Origin: Candidatus Bathyarchaeota archaeon UBA185
GTDB taxonomy: Archaea; Thermoproteota; Bathyarchaeia; 40CM-2-53-6
Assembly (NCBI GenBank): GCA_002495485.1
Contig: DAFH01000038.1
Location: forward strand, 3,782 to 10,898
DNA length: 7,117 nucleotides
Direction of reading: 5' to 3'
The position numbers and the translations under genes were made by a program. Shown here one piece after another: positions 1-6,441 of the stretch. Positions within the stretch are counted from its first letter, which is position 1; each line of letters opens with the position of its first letter. The notes beneath the pieces were generated by a model, which saw only the letters and a program-made list of their open reading frames with translations, had not been told where the DNA came from and searched no databases.

Positions 1-846
1 GTCCAGATCGGACAGGGGCTTCGCCAGGTTCTGAACGTCAGAGTTGTCAGTAGGCGTGTCCGTGGGCCCGGGCCGGACAGCGGTTACGATCTCTGCAGCC
101 ATCATCTTGTTGTCCATGGTGGATTTGAAGTGTTCGACCATTCTAAGGGCGAGTAGAAATCTCTGGTTCAGTTGAACAGGGTCGCCCTGAAGCTTTCCCA
201 ATCCTATCGACACGCTCCAAATTTGCGTTGGGTCCAAGTTTGGAAGCTCAGTTCTAAGGCTGTTAGATTCGAACACGCTTCTCTCGGCTATGGACCTGAG
301 TTCGCTGAATGTCTCCTTTGTTTCTTCGATGAAGGCTGAAAAATCCTCGTCGGACACTCTGTAGTTCCTGATGTTCAGGTCGTTCAGAGTGACTACTCCT
401 AGCCCCGTAAGTGAAACGTATTGGCCGTTGTAGGGAACCATCCGGTCGATTGCTGATTTTTTCATGATCAGCTCTCTTATCTTCGAATCCTTGGCCGCGA
501 TGTCTGCCTGCTCGCTCGCCAGAGCGGTTCTTTCGCTCTGTAGATTGGCGATTTCAGCTTCCTTCCTGTCTCTCCCCTCGAAATGGAACAGGATCGAGTG
601 AGTCTTTCTCTCGTCCCTCCACATCCCCGCCGCTGTAGTCCTTTCTTGCATTATCTCGTTCTGTAACGCTTCGTTCATCTGAGTCAGATTTGCAACATCG
701 GCGACGGCTTGATCATAGTCTTGTTTCTGCACCAAATTGACGTAGCCGTTGGTGGCCAGAAAGTTTAGATCGCCTGGTCCGATCAACGTCGAAACCGACT
801 TTCCCGCTATCTGCGAAAGGAAAATTCGACTATCGTTGCACTTCAT
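1..846 (-). CDS. Coiled-coil protein of unknown function, 3' end cut off by the window
   Basis: I do not recognise this protein. The frame is open for 282 residues from ATG at 846 to the window edge, so the C-terminus is missing. An in-frame TGA lies directly before the ATG, so the start cannot be further upstream. No signal peptide or membrane segment is visible. Residues about 40-135 are hydrophilic, rich in Glu, Gln, Ala, Arg and Lys, and look like a long coiled coil. After this comes a compact stretch (about 139-170) with YVSLTGLGVVTLNDL followed by RNYRVSDEDF, which may be a small folded domain. Residues 170-250 look helical, and a Pro/Thr/Asp-rich linker starts near 258. It begins 5 bases after the stop of the kinase-like gene, and its ribosome site overlaps that stop, so the two are almost certainly co-transcribed and translationally coupled. 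A structural or scaffold role with the kinase-like protein is inference only. Confidence 0.85.
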   Translation of the reverse strand, partial: MKCNDSRIFLSQIAGKSVSTLIGPGDLNFLATNGYVNLVQKQDYDQAVADVANLTQMNEALQNEIMQERTTAAGMWRDERKTHSILFHFEGRDRKEAEIANLQSERTALASEQADIAAKDSKIRELIMKKSAIDRMVPYNGQYVSLTGLGVVTLNDLNIRNYRVSDEDFSAFIEETKETFSELRSIAERSVFESNSLRTELPNLDPTQIWSVSIGLGKLQGDPVQLNQRFLLALRMVEHFKSTMDNKMMAAEIVTAVRPGPTDTPTDNSDVQNLAKPLSDLD

Positions 847-850
847 TCAT

Positions 851-856
851 ATCACC
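851..856 (-). promoter_or_regulatory. Ribosome binding site GGTGAT for the coiled-coil gene
   Basis: Read on the minus strand, GGTGAT overlaps the Trp-stop end (TGG TGA) of the upstream gene and lies 4 bases before the ATG at 846. It matches the archaeal 16S rRNA 3' end (complement of ATCACC). It decides between two nearby ATGs: the ATG at 850 runs into a stop after six codons, while the one at 846 opens the long frame. Confidence 0.7.
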
Positions 857-2021
857 AGTCGATAATCGGAAATTTCCTCGTAATACTCTCGTCCGCGAGG
901 ATGTTTCCGACGAATAATTGAAGACTCTCTCCCTCGCGCACGACACGAATGATATCGTCGTCCTTAAGAGCGTCCCTCAGGAGGAGTTCGAACTGAAGCT
1001 TTCTGTTCGTCACACGTCCAAACCTGGCGACTCTCTCCCGTTCAATCTGCTCATAAGCGTATATGAACTCGTAAAGCGATCTGTAAATCTGGTCATCTAT
1101 CTTCTCCCCCACACGCTCCTTCCCAATTGTTATCCACTCCAATCCTTCAAGGTCTACAAAATATATCGTGCCATCTGGAGCAAGAACCGCATCTTTGTCG
1201 AGCCAGACGTCATAAAAGTCCAGTCCGCTGAAGGTCCCATCGTCGTTCCTCGCAATGGATCTGGTGAAAAGCGTCAGGAATGCAACCCCGCTCTTGACGA
1301 AATTCTTCAGAAACTCTAACGCCTTGTCGTCGCTGTCAATCCCGAAGAGGTCGAACACTGACCGGATGTTCCCTCCGACCGTGCTTCCCGAGTGGAAGTA
1401 GATCCTCACGTTCGAAGGAACGATTCTAGTTTCTTGGACAATCCGACCTCCGAAGCGGCGATACCAGAAGAGTTTCTTGATCTCATCCTCGATGCTTTGG
1501 GGCAGGGCAACAATCTTCACAATCGGGGCAACCCGGAATCCGTGAATCGACGTCAGATCGGCCATCTCTGAGACCATCATTGACACCTTCGCGTGCTGCA
1601 TCCCCTGACCGCCATAGGGCGAGCCTCTCAGCCAAAGCTCTCCCGTGACGTATCGCGGCGAGGTTTCTTTAGAGCGAACGATTCTTTCCTTCAGCGCATT
1701 GTCTTTCAACAGGTCACAGACCTCGGTTTTTCCGAAGGTCTTCTGGGAAAACGGGCTTGTCGTCGATCCAATGCCCTTGACCGACAGGTAGAATTCGGTT
1801 CCGTCGATATTCAAGGAGGGTGAGGTGGAAACCGCTCCTCGGTTGTCGTCTACGATAAGATTTTCCGAATTCAGAGGGGTGATGTCTGTAAAGGGCCTCA
1901 TACTCTCCGGCAGGTAGAGCCTCTCGAATTCGGGCATTTTGTATTGTCTGAAACATTTGTTGGTCAGGACTTCGGGCGCTTCGTACGTGTCAAGACTGAG
2001 AGGCAGTCCTTTCATTTTCAT
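852..2021 (-). CDS. Protein-kinase-like (possibly SelO-like) protein, 389 aa
   Basis: This is a soluble protein with no signal peptide or membrane segment. Read by eye, it resembles the SelO/pseudokinase fold. Residues 81-93 (VKG..STTSPFSQ) resemble the SelO LKG-GGTTPYSR lysine strand and loop. Residues 150-170 (VSEMADL, then a GFRVAP stretch) resemble the SelO segment CSEAM..LGIPTTRAL. Residues 271-293 (D271, D277, then PDGTIYFVDLEG) resemble a kinase catalytic loop followed by the metal-binding Asp, here D290. Between the first two blocks there is about 45 residues of extra sequence. The Glu that pairs with the lysine in SelO seems to be Ser147 in my alignment, so activity is uncertain. The C-terminal 90 residues are helical. 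The start at ATG 2021 has GAGGG eight bases upstream (2030-2034). Known SelO proteins transfer AMP to proteins; whether this one does is inference. It could instead be another kinase-fold family specific to archaea. Confidence 0.85.
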   Translation of the reverse strand: MKMKGLPLSLDTYEAPEVLTNKCFRQYKMPEFERLYLPESMRPFTDITPLNSENLIVDDNRGAVSTSPSLNIDGTEFYLSVKGIGSTTSPFSQKTFGKTEVCDLLKDNALKERIVRSKETSPRYVTGELWLRGSPYGGQGMQHAKVSMMVSEMADLTSIHGFRVAPIVKIVALPQSIEDEIKKLFWYRRFGGRIVQETRIVPSNVRIYFHSGSTVGGNIRSVFDLFGIDSDDKALEFLKNFVKSGVAFLTLFTRSIARNDDGTFSGLDFYDVWLDKDAVLAPDGTIYFVDLEGLEWITIGKERVGEKIDDQIYRSLYEFIYAYEQIERERVARFGRVTNRKLQFELLLRDALKDDDIIRVVREGESLQLFVGNILADESITRKFPIIDW

Positions 2022-2130
2022 CAGTCGAACCCTCGTGATGGAACGGATCGAATAGATCGGGGACCGAGTCGACTGTCATGAAAGCCTTTTGAACCATAAT
2101 GTTCGAGCCGGGTCGCGAGATGTCTAAGAC
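2022..2130. promoter_or_regulatory. Divergent intergenic region between the kinase-like gene and the dehydrogenase gene
   Basis: These 109 bases separate two divergently oriented genes, so promoters for both should lie here. For the plus-strand gene, a weak TATA-like CATAAT at 2095-2100 is about 31 bases before the TTG start, which would give a short leader. For the minus-strand gene I see no convincing TATA box; the best AT-rich run is around 2049-2057. GAGGG at 2030-2034 on the minus strand is the ribosome site of the kinase-like gene. There is no strong hairpin or operator-like repeat. Confidence 0.35.
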
Positions 2131-3162
2131 TTGCCGGACAAGAGTCATCGAATAGCTGTCCTTCCGGGAGACGGTATCGGGCCAGACGTCGTTGACGCAA
2201 CGCTGACCGTGCTGAATGCCGTGCAGAAGGTCGATGATGTTAGGCTCGAATTCTTGAAAGGTGATGCTGGATTCTATGCGATTGAAAAGTTCGGGACCAA
2301 TCTGCCCGACAAGACAGTTGAGATGATCAAGAAGACAGAGGCGTGTCTGAAAGGTCCGATGACCACGCCGGAGGAGCCTGGTTCTCCGCGAAGCGTCGCA
2401 GTGACCCTGAGAGCGATGTTCGACCTGTACGCCAACGTGCGTCCGGCGAGAACCCTTCCAAATGTTCCTTCGCTCAAGCCGAACATAGACATGGTCGTTG
2501 TGCGCGAGAATACGGAGGACCTCTATGTCGGCAAGGAGTTTCAAGTCGCCCCTGGAATAGGGATCGCAATCAAGATCAACACCCGAACGGCGTCCGAGCG
2601 CATCGCGAGGTTTGCATTCGATTTGGCCAAGAGAAGGCGGAAGAAGCTGGCGTTTGTTCACAAGTCGAACATTCTGAAACTAACTGACGGCATCTTCAAG
2701 GACTCGGTACTGGCCGTAGGCAAAGAGTATCCGGATGTCGAAGTGGAGGACATTCACGTTGACGCTGCCACCATGCAGTTCATAAGACGACCCGAAAGCT
2801 TCGATGTTGTCGTCGCAACAAATCTCTACGGTGACATTCTGACAGACGAGGCGGCAGCCTTGGTTGGAGGTCTCGGAGTGGCTGCAGGCGCGAATATCGG
2901 CGACACGTATGGAATGTTCGAGCCGGCAGGCGGTTCGGCTCCAAAATACACCGGCCAGAACAAGGTGAACCCCGTGGCGATGATCGAGGCGTCAAAGATG
3001 ATGCTCGACTTTCTCGGAGAGGATAGTGCGGCAAGCAAGGTCGAGAAGGCGACGATGAAGGTTCTCGAGGAAGGCAAGGCGTTGACATTTGACCTCGGAG
3101 GCCGCGCTAAGACGAGCGAAATGGGTAACGCAATAGCTGACAAGATTCTAGCGGCGCGCTAA
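2131..3162 (+). CDS. icd: Isocitrate dehydrogenase-family enzyme (isocitrate/isopropylmalate/homoisocitrate superfamily)
   Basis: This 343-residue enzyme belongs to the metal-dependent beta-decarboxylating dehydrogenases. Visible motifs: VLPGDGIGP at residues 10-18; the substrate loop with S88, R94 and R104 (LR..FDLYANVRP); VVRENTEDLYVG with R125 and Y132; the catalytic Lys in VHKSNI (K178); N231, D235 and D239 in the NLYGDILTD metal site; and the adenine-binding loop SAPKYTGQNKVNP at 269-281. RENTEDLY, VHKSNI and PKY..QNKVNP favour isocitrate dehydrogenase over isopropylmalate dehydrogenase. K272-Y273 match the NADP-binding pair of E. coli Icd. The shorter length (E. coli Icd is about 416) is usual for the NAD-type, IPMDH-like branch. 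G267 replaces the usual His of HGSAP/HGTAP. The start must be TTG 2131, because TAA lies in frame at 2125-2127. Substrate is likely isocitrate; homoisocitrate or isopropylmalate are not excluded. Confidence 0.9.
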   Translation: MPDKSHRIAVLPGDGIGPDVVDATLTVLNAVQKVDDVRLEFLKGDAGFYAIEKFGTNLPDKTVEMIKKTEACLKGPMTTPEEPGSPRSVAVTLRAMFDLYANVRPARTLPNVPSLKPNIDMVVVRENTEDLYVGKEFQVAPGIGIAIKINTRTASERIARFAFDLAKRRRKKLAFVHKSNILKLTDGIFKDSVLAVGKEYPDVEVEDIHVDAATMQFIRRPESFDVVVATNLYGDILTDEAAALVGGLGVAAGANIGDTYGMFEPAGGSAPKYTGQNKVNPVAMIEASKMMLDFLGEDSAASKVEKATMKVLEEGKALTFDLGGRAKTSEMGNAIADKILAAR

Positions 3163-3163
3163 T

Positions 3164-5146
3164 CTACATCCGCTCGGCGAGCTCCAGACCTAACAAGCCT
3201 GCCACGGTCTGGAGAACATTCTGCGAAGCCTCGACCAAGGACGCTCTTTGCAGCTTTAGCTCCTCGTCTGCCAAGTGGGATATGTCCGATTTTTCGTAGA
3301 ACTCGTGAAATCTCTGCGCGAGCTGGTTTGCGTAGAGGCAGAGTAGAGTCGGGTTAAGTTCCTCTGCCGATCTGGCGAACGTCTCGGGAAATCGGGCCAG
3401 TGAGAGAATCAAACTCTGCTCGACCGGCTCTGTCAATCGATCGAAAGCCTTAGGCCTCTCAAGTCTGCCCAGTTTCTTCAGGATTCCAAGGCCTCGGGTG
3501 TAAGCGTAGTTGATGAAAGGCGCACTGTTCGCTTCGAAGTTCAATGCTCTGTCCCATACAAAGTTGGTCGATTTTGCAGCCTCAACTGAGAGCATAGCGT
3601 ACCTGACTGCCGAGATAGAGATTCGTTCAGCAACCCGCAGCTTCACATAGTCCGGAAGGTCTGGAGAGCGCCTGTCGACCTCCTCTCTGGCCCTCAGGTA
3701 AGCCTCCTCCAAGAGCTGATCAAATGTGGCGTACCGTCCTCTCCGGGCCGACATACGCTGCCCTTCAAGGGCGAGGAGTCCTATAGGAAAGTGGATGAAG
3801 TTCGTTGCCCCCTTTCTGTGGCCGAGTATCCAGATCGCCACTTTGACTTGTAGCTGTGCAAGCGACTGTTCAGCTCCGATCACGTTGATGACCCGCTCCG
3901 CCCGCTCGAACTTGTACAAAGTGTACGCAATATCTCGTGTCGGGTATAGAGAGGTCCCGTCCGAACGAGTGAGTGTCAGCGACGACACTTCGAACGTGGA
4001 TGAGAGCCCCAGCTTCTCCCGCAGACCGTAGTCCTCTACGGCCTTACCCACATCCAATTCCCAAGACCCACCACGGCTGTGCGCCAGACCCGTCTCCTTC
4101 AGACGATCAAGTATCTCGGAGACTCTCCCTGTCCAGAGCATCTCGCTCTCCCAGTCCCACTGGTCGAAATGGATCCGGGCTCTACGTAGGGTCTCTTCGA
4201 ACCCCTGCAGTATTATCTGGGTGACTCGGCGAATCAGCACCCGCGTCTGGGGTTCACCCTTCTCGTATCTCTGGATAAGATCGAGAATCGATTTCTGAGG
4301 GTCCGGGTCTTTTGAGATCTGCTCATTGAGCAGGTCGAACTCTTGTGGATACTTGCTTCGAAGCTCAGCTGCAACGCCTACCCATTCGTCCAGCGACTTG
4401 GTGACAGCAACTATGTCAATGTCAGAAGCACCAGTCTTCTTGAGAATTGAAAGACGTCTCTTGTTCTCGTCGATCTCGGCAAGGGTCGAGGCTATCGAGT
4501 AGATTCTCCCTATGAACTCGTCAGGCTTCCCCTCCGGCGGCGGGGGTTCGCCCAAGAGCTTGTAGCCGTATGCCATTTGCGCCACCTGTCTCCCTGTGTC
4601 GTCGATGTAGAAGTGAGTTTGAACCCTGTGTCCTCGGGACCGGAGTATTCTTGACAACGTATCACCGAATATCGAGTTTTTCGATGTGCCTATGTGAATC
4701 GGCCTCGCAGGGTTCGCACTCGTGTGCTCGACGATAACCCGTTCCGGATGAAGTGCGCTGACCAGACCATAGCTCTGTCTCTCCTGCGCTATCGCGTCCA
4801 TTGTGAGTTGAGCGAGCCGTAGAATGTCGGCTCTGAAATTGACGTATCCCGGCTCCGCCGCTCGTATGGATTCCACTAGGTCGAAGTTCGGCGTTTTTTG
4901 CGCCTCGGCAACTAAGTCGCTCGCAACAGTCATTGGTTTGGTCTTGAGGACTCTGGCAAGTTCAAACGAGATGGAACTGGCTAGATGGCCGAACTCTTCG
5001 TTTGGCGGGTCCTCGAGTGTTGATGGGACGTCAATGTCGGGAAACGTCGTTTCCTTTCTAGCTCGCAGCTTTGAGTACGTAACAGTGAGGATGTTCTCGC
5101 ATTCTTTCCTGAAGAGGCCGAACGGGTCGAGGCTATTCTCTGGAAT
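3164..5146 (-). CDS. argS: Arginyl-tRNA synthetase with a probable ATT start
   Basis: This class I synthetase charges tRNA-Arg. From ATT at 5146 it is 660 residues. The N-terminal domain (to about residue 90) carries DPFGLFRKEC near its start and the characteristic FGHLASSISFELARVLK at about 49-65. The catalytic core has EHTSANPARPIHIGT, with HIGT (151-154) in place of HIGH. It also has THFYIDDTGRQ (about 177-187) and RMSARRG (464-470) in place of KMSK. The DALR anticodon-binding domain fills the last 85 residues, including YANQLAQRFHEFYE. The first ATG (4933) would delete the N-terminal domain, and 71 codons upstream of it remain open and homologous-looking. Between the in-frame TGA (5153-5155) and the domain there is no ATG, GTG or TTG. 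ATT at 5144-5146 is preceded by GGTGATC with 4 bases spacing. It ends one base from the convergent dehydrogenase stop. Confidence 0.93.
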   Translation of the reverse strand: MPENSLDPFGLFRKECENILTVTYSKLRARKETTFPDIDVPSTLEDPPNEEFGHLASSISFELARVLKTKPMTVASDLVAEAQKTPNFDLVESIRAAEPGYVNFRADILRLAQLTMDAIAQERQSYGLVSALHPERVIVEHTSANPARPIHIGTSKNSIFGDTLSRILRSRGHRVQTHFYIDDTGRQVAQMAYGYKLLGEPPPPEGKPDEFIGRIYSIASTLAEIDENKRRLSILKKTGASDIDIVAVTKSLDEWVGVAAELRSKYPQEFDLLNEQISKDPDPQKSILDLIQRYEKGEPQTRVLIRRVTQIILQGFEETLRRARIHFDQWDWESEMLWTGRVSEILDRLKETGLAHSRGGSWELDVGKAVEDYGLREKLGLSSTFEVSSLTLTRSDGTSLYPTRDIAYTLYKFERAERVINVIGAEQSLAQLQVKVAIWILGHRKGATNFIHFPIGLLALEGQRMSARRGRYATFDQLLEEAYLRAREEVDRRSPDLPDYVKLRVAERISISAVRYAMLSVEAAKSTNFVWDRALNFEANSAPFINYAYTRGLGILKKLGRLERPKAFDRLTEPVEQSLILSLARFPETFARSAEELNPTLLCLYANQLAQRFHEFYEKSDISHLADEELKLQRASLVEASQNVLQTVAGLLGLELAERM

Positions 5147-5150
5147 TGCC

Positions 5151-5157
5151 GATCACC
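5151..5157 (-). promoter_or_regulatory. Strong ribosome binding site GGTGATC that sets the argS ATT start
   Basis: The minus strand reads GGTGATC here, a seven-base match to the archaeal anti-Shine-Dalgarno. It lies 4 bases before ATT at 5146. The same GGTGAT core with nearly the same spacing precedes the coiled-coil gene's ATG at 846, which supports ATT as the initiation codon. The TGA inside this site closes the argS frame upstream. Confidence 0.6.
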
Positions 5158-5161
5158 GCAT
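5153..5161 (-). other. Met-Arg-stop mini reading frame in the argS leader
   Basis: On the minus strand ATG CGG TGA runs from 5161 to 5153, and its Arg codon and stop overlap the argS ribosome site. The predicted transcript start (about 5168-5172, from the TATA-like element at 5193-5198) would include it. It is so short that chance is a real possibility. The single sense codon after Met is for arginine, which is why it is recorded. Confidence 0.25.
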
Positions 5162-5189
5162 ATCGAACGAATGCCCTTGCCCTCGAATC

Positions 5190-5200
5190 CTCTTAATAGC
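5190..5200. promoter_or_regulatory. Shared TATA-like element of the argS/tauE divergent promoter
   Basis: The 85-base divergent gap 5147-5231 contains one clear AT-rich element, CTCTTAATAGC on the plus strand and GCTATTAAGAG on the minus strand. On the plus strand TTAATA is about 34-39 bases from TTG 5232, giving a short leader for tauE. On the minus strand TATTAA is about 47-52 bases from the argS ATT, giving a leader of roughly 25 bases. The two genes may therefore compete for, or share, this TATA region. A second run, ATTAAT at 5226-5231, lies too close to the tauE start to act as its TATA box. Confidence 0.4.
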
Positions 5201-5231
5201 ACTCACTCCGGGTTGCCTGTTTGCGATTAAT

Positions 5232-6089
5232 TTGATCGTGGTCGGTCCGCTTGAGCTCGTCGAGCTCCTGCTTGTGTCGATCCTCGCAGGTTTCATCGGT
5301 GCCATGTTCGGCCTGGGCGGTGGAATCCTGATCGTTCCGTTCCTAACGCTTGTAGAAGGAGTTCCCGTTCCTCTCGCGGTCGGGGCCAGCATTGTATCTG
5401 TGGTCGCGACATCTAGCTCTTCGGCCGCCACTTACGTTCGAGATCATCTCACAAACATTCGCCTGGGAATGTTTCTTGAAATCGGCGCCGTGGCGGGAGC
5501 AATAACGGGGGCATTCGTAGCCGTGTACCTCCCGGCGGCTGCACTCCTCATCCTCTTCGGGGTGTTGCTGCTGTACACGACAGCGGTAATGATTAGAGGC
5601 CGCAGACTTGACTTCCCCTCGGGAGTAAGTCCTGACAAGGCAGCTCAGAGGCTCAGTCTCGGCGGGGAGTACGAAGAGCTCAGCACGAACGTCTCCGTGA
5701 AGTACGAGGTTACAAGGACTCCCCTCACCCTTTCCATCACCTATTTCGCCGGAATCGTGTCAGCGCTTTTGGGTGTGGGCGGTGGAATCATTAATGTTCC
5801 GACAATGAACTTAGTGAGCAAGATTCCTTTCAAAGCCGCATCGGCCACTAGCAACTTCATGATCGGCGTCACTGCAGCTGCAAGCTCGTCAGTCTACCTC
5901 TTCCGCGGTGACGTCAATCCCCTGCTGACAGCTCCGCTAATTATCGGAGTCGCGGGAGGAGCCATAATAGGAACCAAGGTCCTCAAGGTCACTCCCCCGG
6001 CCCAGGTCAAGATAGCCTTCGGAGTCCTACTCGCCGCAATTTCTGTGCTCATGATACTGAAAGGGCTCAATCTCCCGGTGGTAATCTGA
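5232..6089 (+). CDS. TauE/SafE-family membrane anion exporter
   Basis: This is a polytopic membrane protein of 285 residues from TTG 5232. It shows the internal duplication typical of TauE/SafE: GAMFGLGGGILIVPFL at 23-38 and SALLGVGGGIINVPTM at 177-192, each opening one half with about four membrane segments. In the halves, ASIVSVVATSSSSAATY (52-68) and KAASATSNFMIGVTA (201-215) are the matching second-helix segments. A hydrophilic loop (about 122-165) joins the halves. Family members export sulfite, sulfoacetate or other organosulfur anions, or are uncharacterised; the substrate here cannot be read from sequence. The frame is open far upstream to ATG 4824, but that stretch is antisense to argS and has no family similarity. 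TTG 5232 or GTG 5238 fits the first helix and the promoter. It leads a three-gene membrane cluster. Confidence 0.9.
   Translation: MIVVGPLELVELLLVSILAGFIGAMFGLGGGILIVPFLTLVEGVPVPLAVGASIVSVVATSSSSAATYVRDHLTNIRLGMFLEIGAVAGAITGAFVAVYLPAAALLILFGVLLLYTTAVMIRGRRLDFPSGVSPDKAAQRLSLGGEYEELSTNVSVKYEVTRTPLTLSITYFAGIVSALLGVGGGIINVPTMNLVSKIPFKAASATSNFMIGVTAAASSSVYLFRGDVNPLLTAPLIIGVAGGAIIGTKVLKVTPPAQVKIAFGVLLAAISVLMILKGLNLPVVI
6076..6080 (+). promoter_or_regulatory. Ribosome site for the DUF1634 gene, inside the tauE 3' end
   Basis: GGTGG lies 11 bases before TTG 6092 and within the last codons of tauE. It is a partial match to the archaeal anti-Shine-Dalgarno and suggests translational coupling between the two genes. 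It is weaker than the GGTGAT sites elsewhere in the window. Confidence 0.4.
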
Positions 6090-6091
6090 CG

Positions 6092-6430
6092 TTGGACCTG
6101 AACCGTCTTATCTCATACTCGCTGCGAATTGGAGTGCTGGCAAGCGCAGTTCTCAGCCTAGCTGGGCTCGCGGCGTGGGCTGCAAGGGGCTACGGAACCG
6201 TCATTACAACGTCAGGATCAAGCGTCGGAAGTACCATTGCGTCGGCCGCAAGTGGAGATCCGTCAGGGCTTATCTATCTGGCAGTGGTGGTACTGATCGC
6301 GACACCTGTCTTCAGAGTGGGCTTGTCCTCCGTTTACTTTTCCCATGAGAGAGACAATAGGTACGTTATGATAACTCTCGTCGTCTTGTCGATGCTGATA
6401 TTCGCTCTTATCTCGGGGTCAATGGGATAG
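6092..6430 (+). CDS. DUF1634 small membrane protein
   Basis: This 112-residue protein has three membrane segments at about 12-32, 59-83 and 91-109. The second carries the DUF1634 hallmark, LIATPVFRVGLS (68-79), followed by a short charged loop (SHERDNR). The loop between the first two segments (34-58) is Ser/Gly/Thr-rich. The start is TTG 6092, two bases after the tauE stop. Genes of this family are known to sit beside TauE/SafE genes in archaea and some bacteria, so a role as accessory subunit or partner of the transporter is a reasonable inference, but I know of no assigned biochemical function. Length is typical for the family. Confidence 0.88.
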   Translation: MDLNRLISYSLRIGVLASAVLSLAGLAAWAARGYGTVITTSGSSVGSTIASAASGDPSGLIYLAVVVLIATPVFRVGLSSVYFSHERDNRYVMITLVVLSMLIFALISGSMG

Positions 6431-6438
6431 AGGAAGAG
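6430..6438 (+). promoter_or_regulatory. Ribosome site for the last membrane-protein gene
   Basis: The purine run GAGGAAGAG begins at the last base of the DUF1634 stop codon. Its GAGG core (6430-6433) is 8 bases before TTG 6442. It supports TTG 6442 as the start, since no ATG or GTG lies nearby in frame. Confidence 0.5.
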
Positions 6439-6441
6439 ATT

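Noticed and set aside
918..1319. Plus-strand frame inside the kinase-like gene
   Set aside because: It is antisense to the longer, better supported gene, with no ribosome site or motif.
1990..2661. Open minus-strand frame overlapping the 5' half of the dehydrogenase gene
   Set aside because: It is antisense to a clearly recognisable enzyme, has arginine/histidine-rich low-sense composition and no known motif.
2131..3162. Naming the dehydrogenase leuB (isopropylmalate dehydrogenase)
   Set aside because: RENTEDLY, VHKSNI and PKY..QNKVNP are closer to isocitrate dehydrogenase, and no leucine-pathway gene is nearby.
3164..4933. argS starting at ATG 4933
   Set aside because: This would remove the N-terminal tRNA-binding domain (FGHLASSISFELARVLK), whose frame is open and recognisable for 71 codons upstream.
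4824..5231. Upstream extension of the tauE frame to ATG 4824
   Set aside because: It is antisense to the conserved N-terminal part of argS, lacks family similarity and membrane segments, and the promoter element lies inside it. The TauE/SafE family begins just before the first GLGGG helix.
5253..5267. GAGCTC-GTC-GAGCTC near-palindrome at the start of tauE, as an operator
   Set aside because: It lies within the first coding helix and is explained by repeated Glu-Leu codons.
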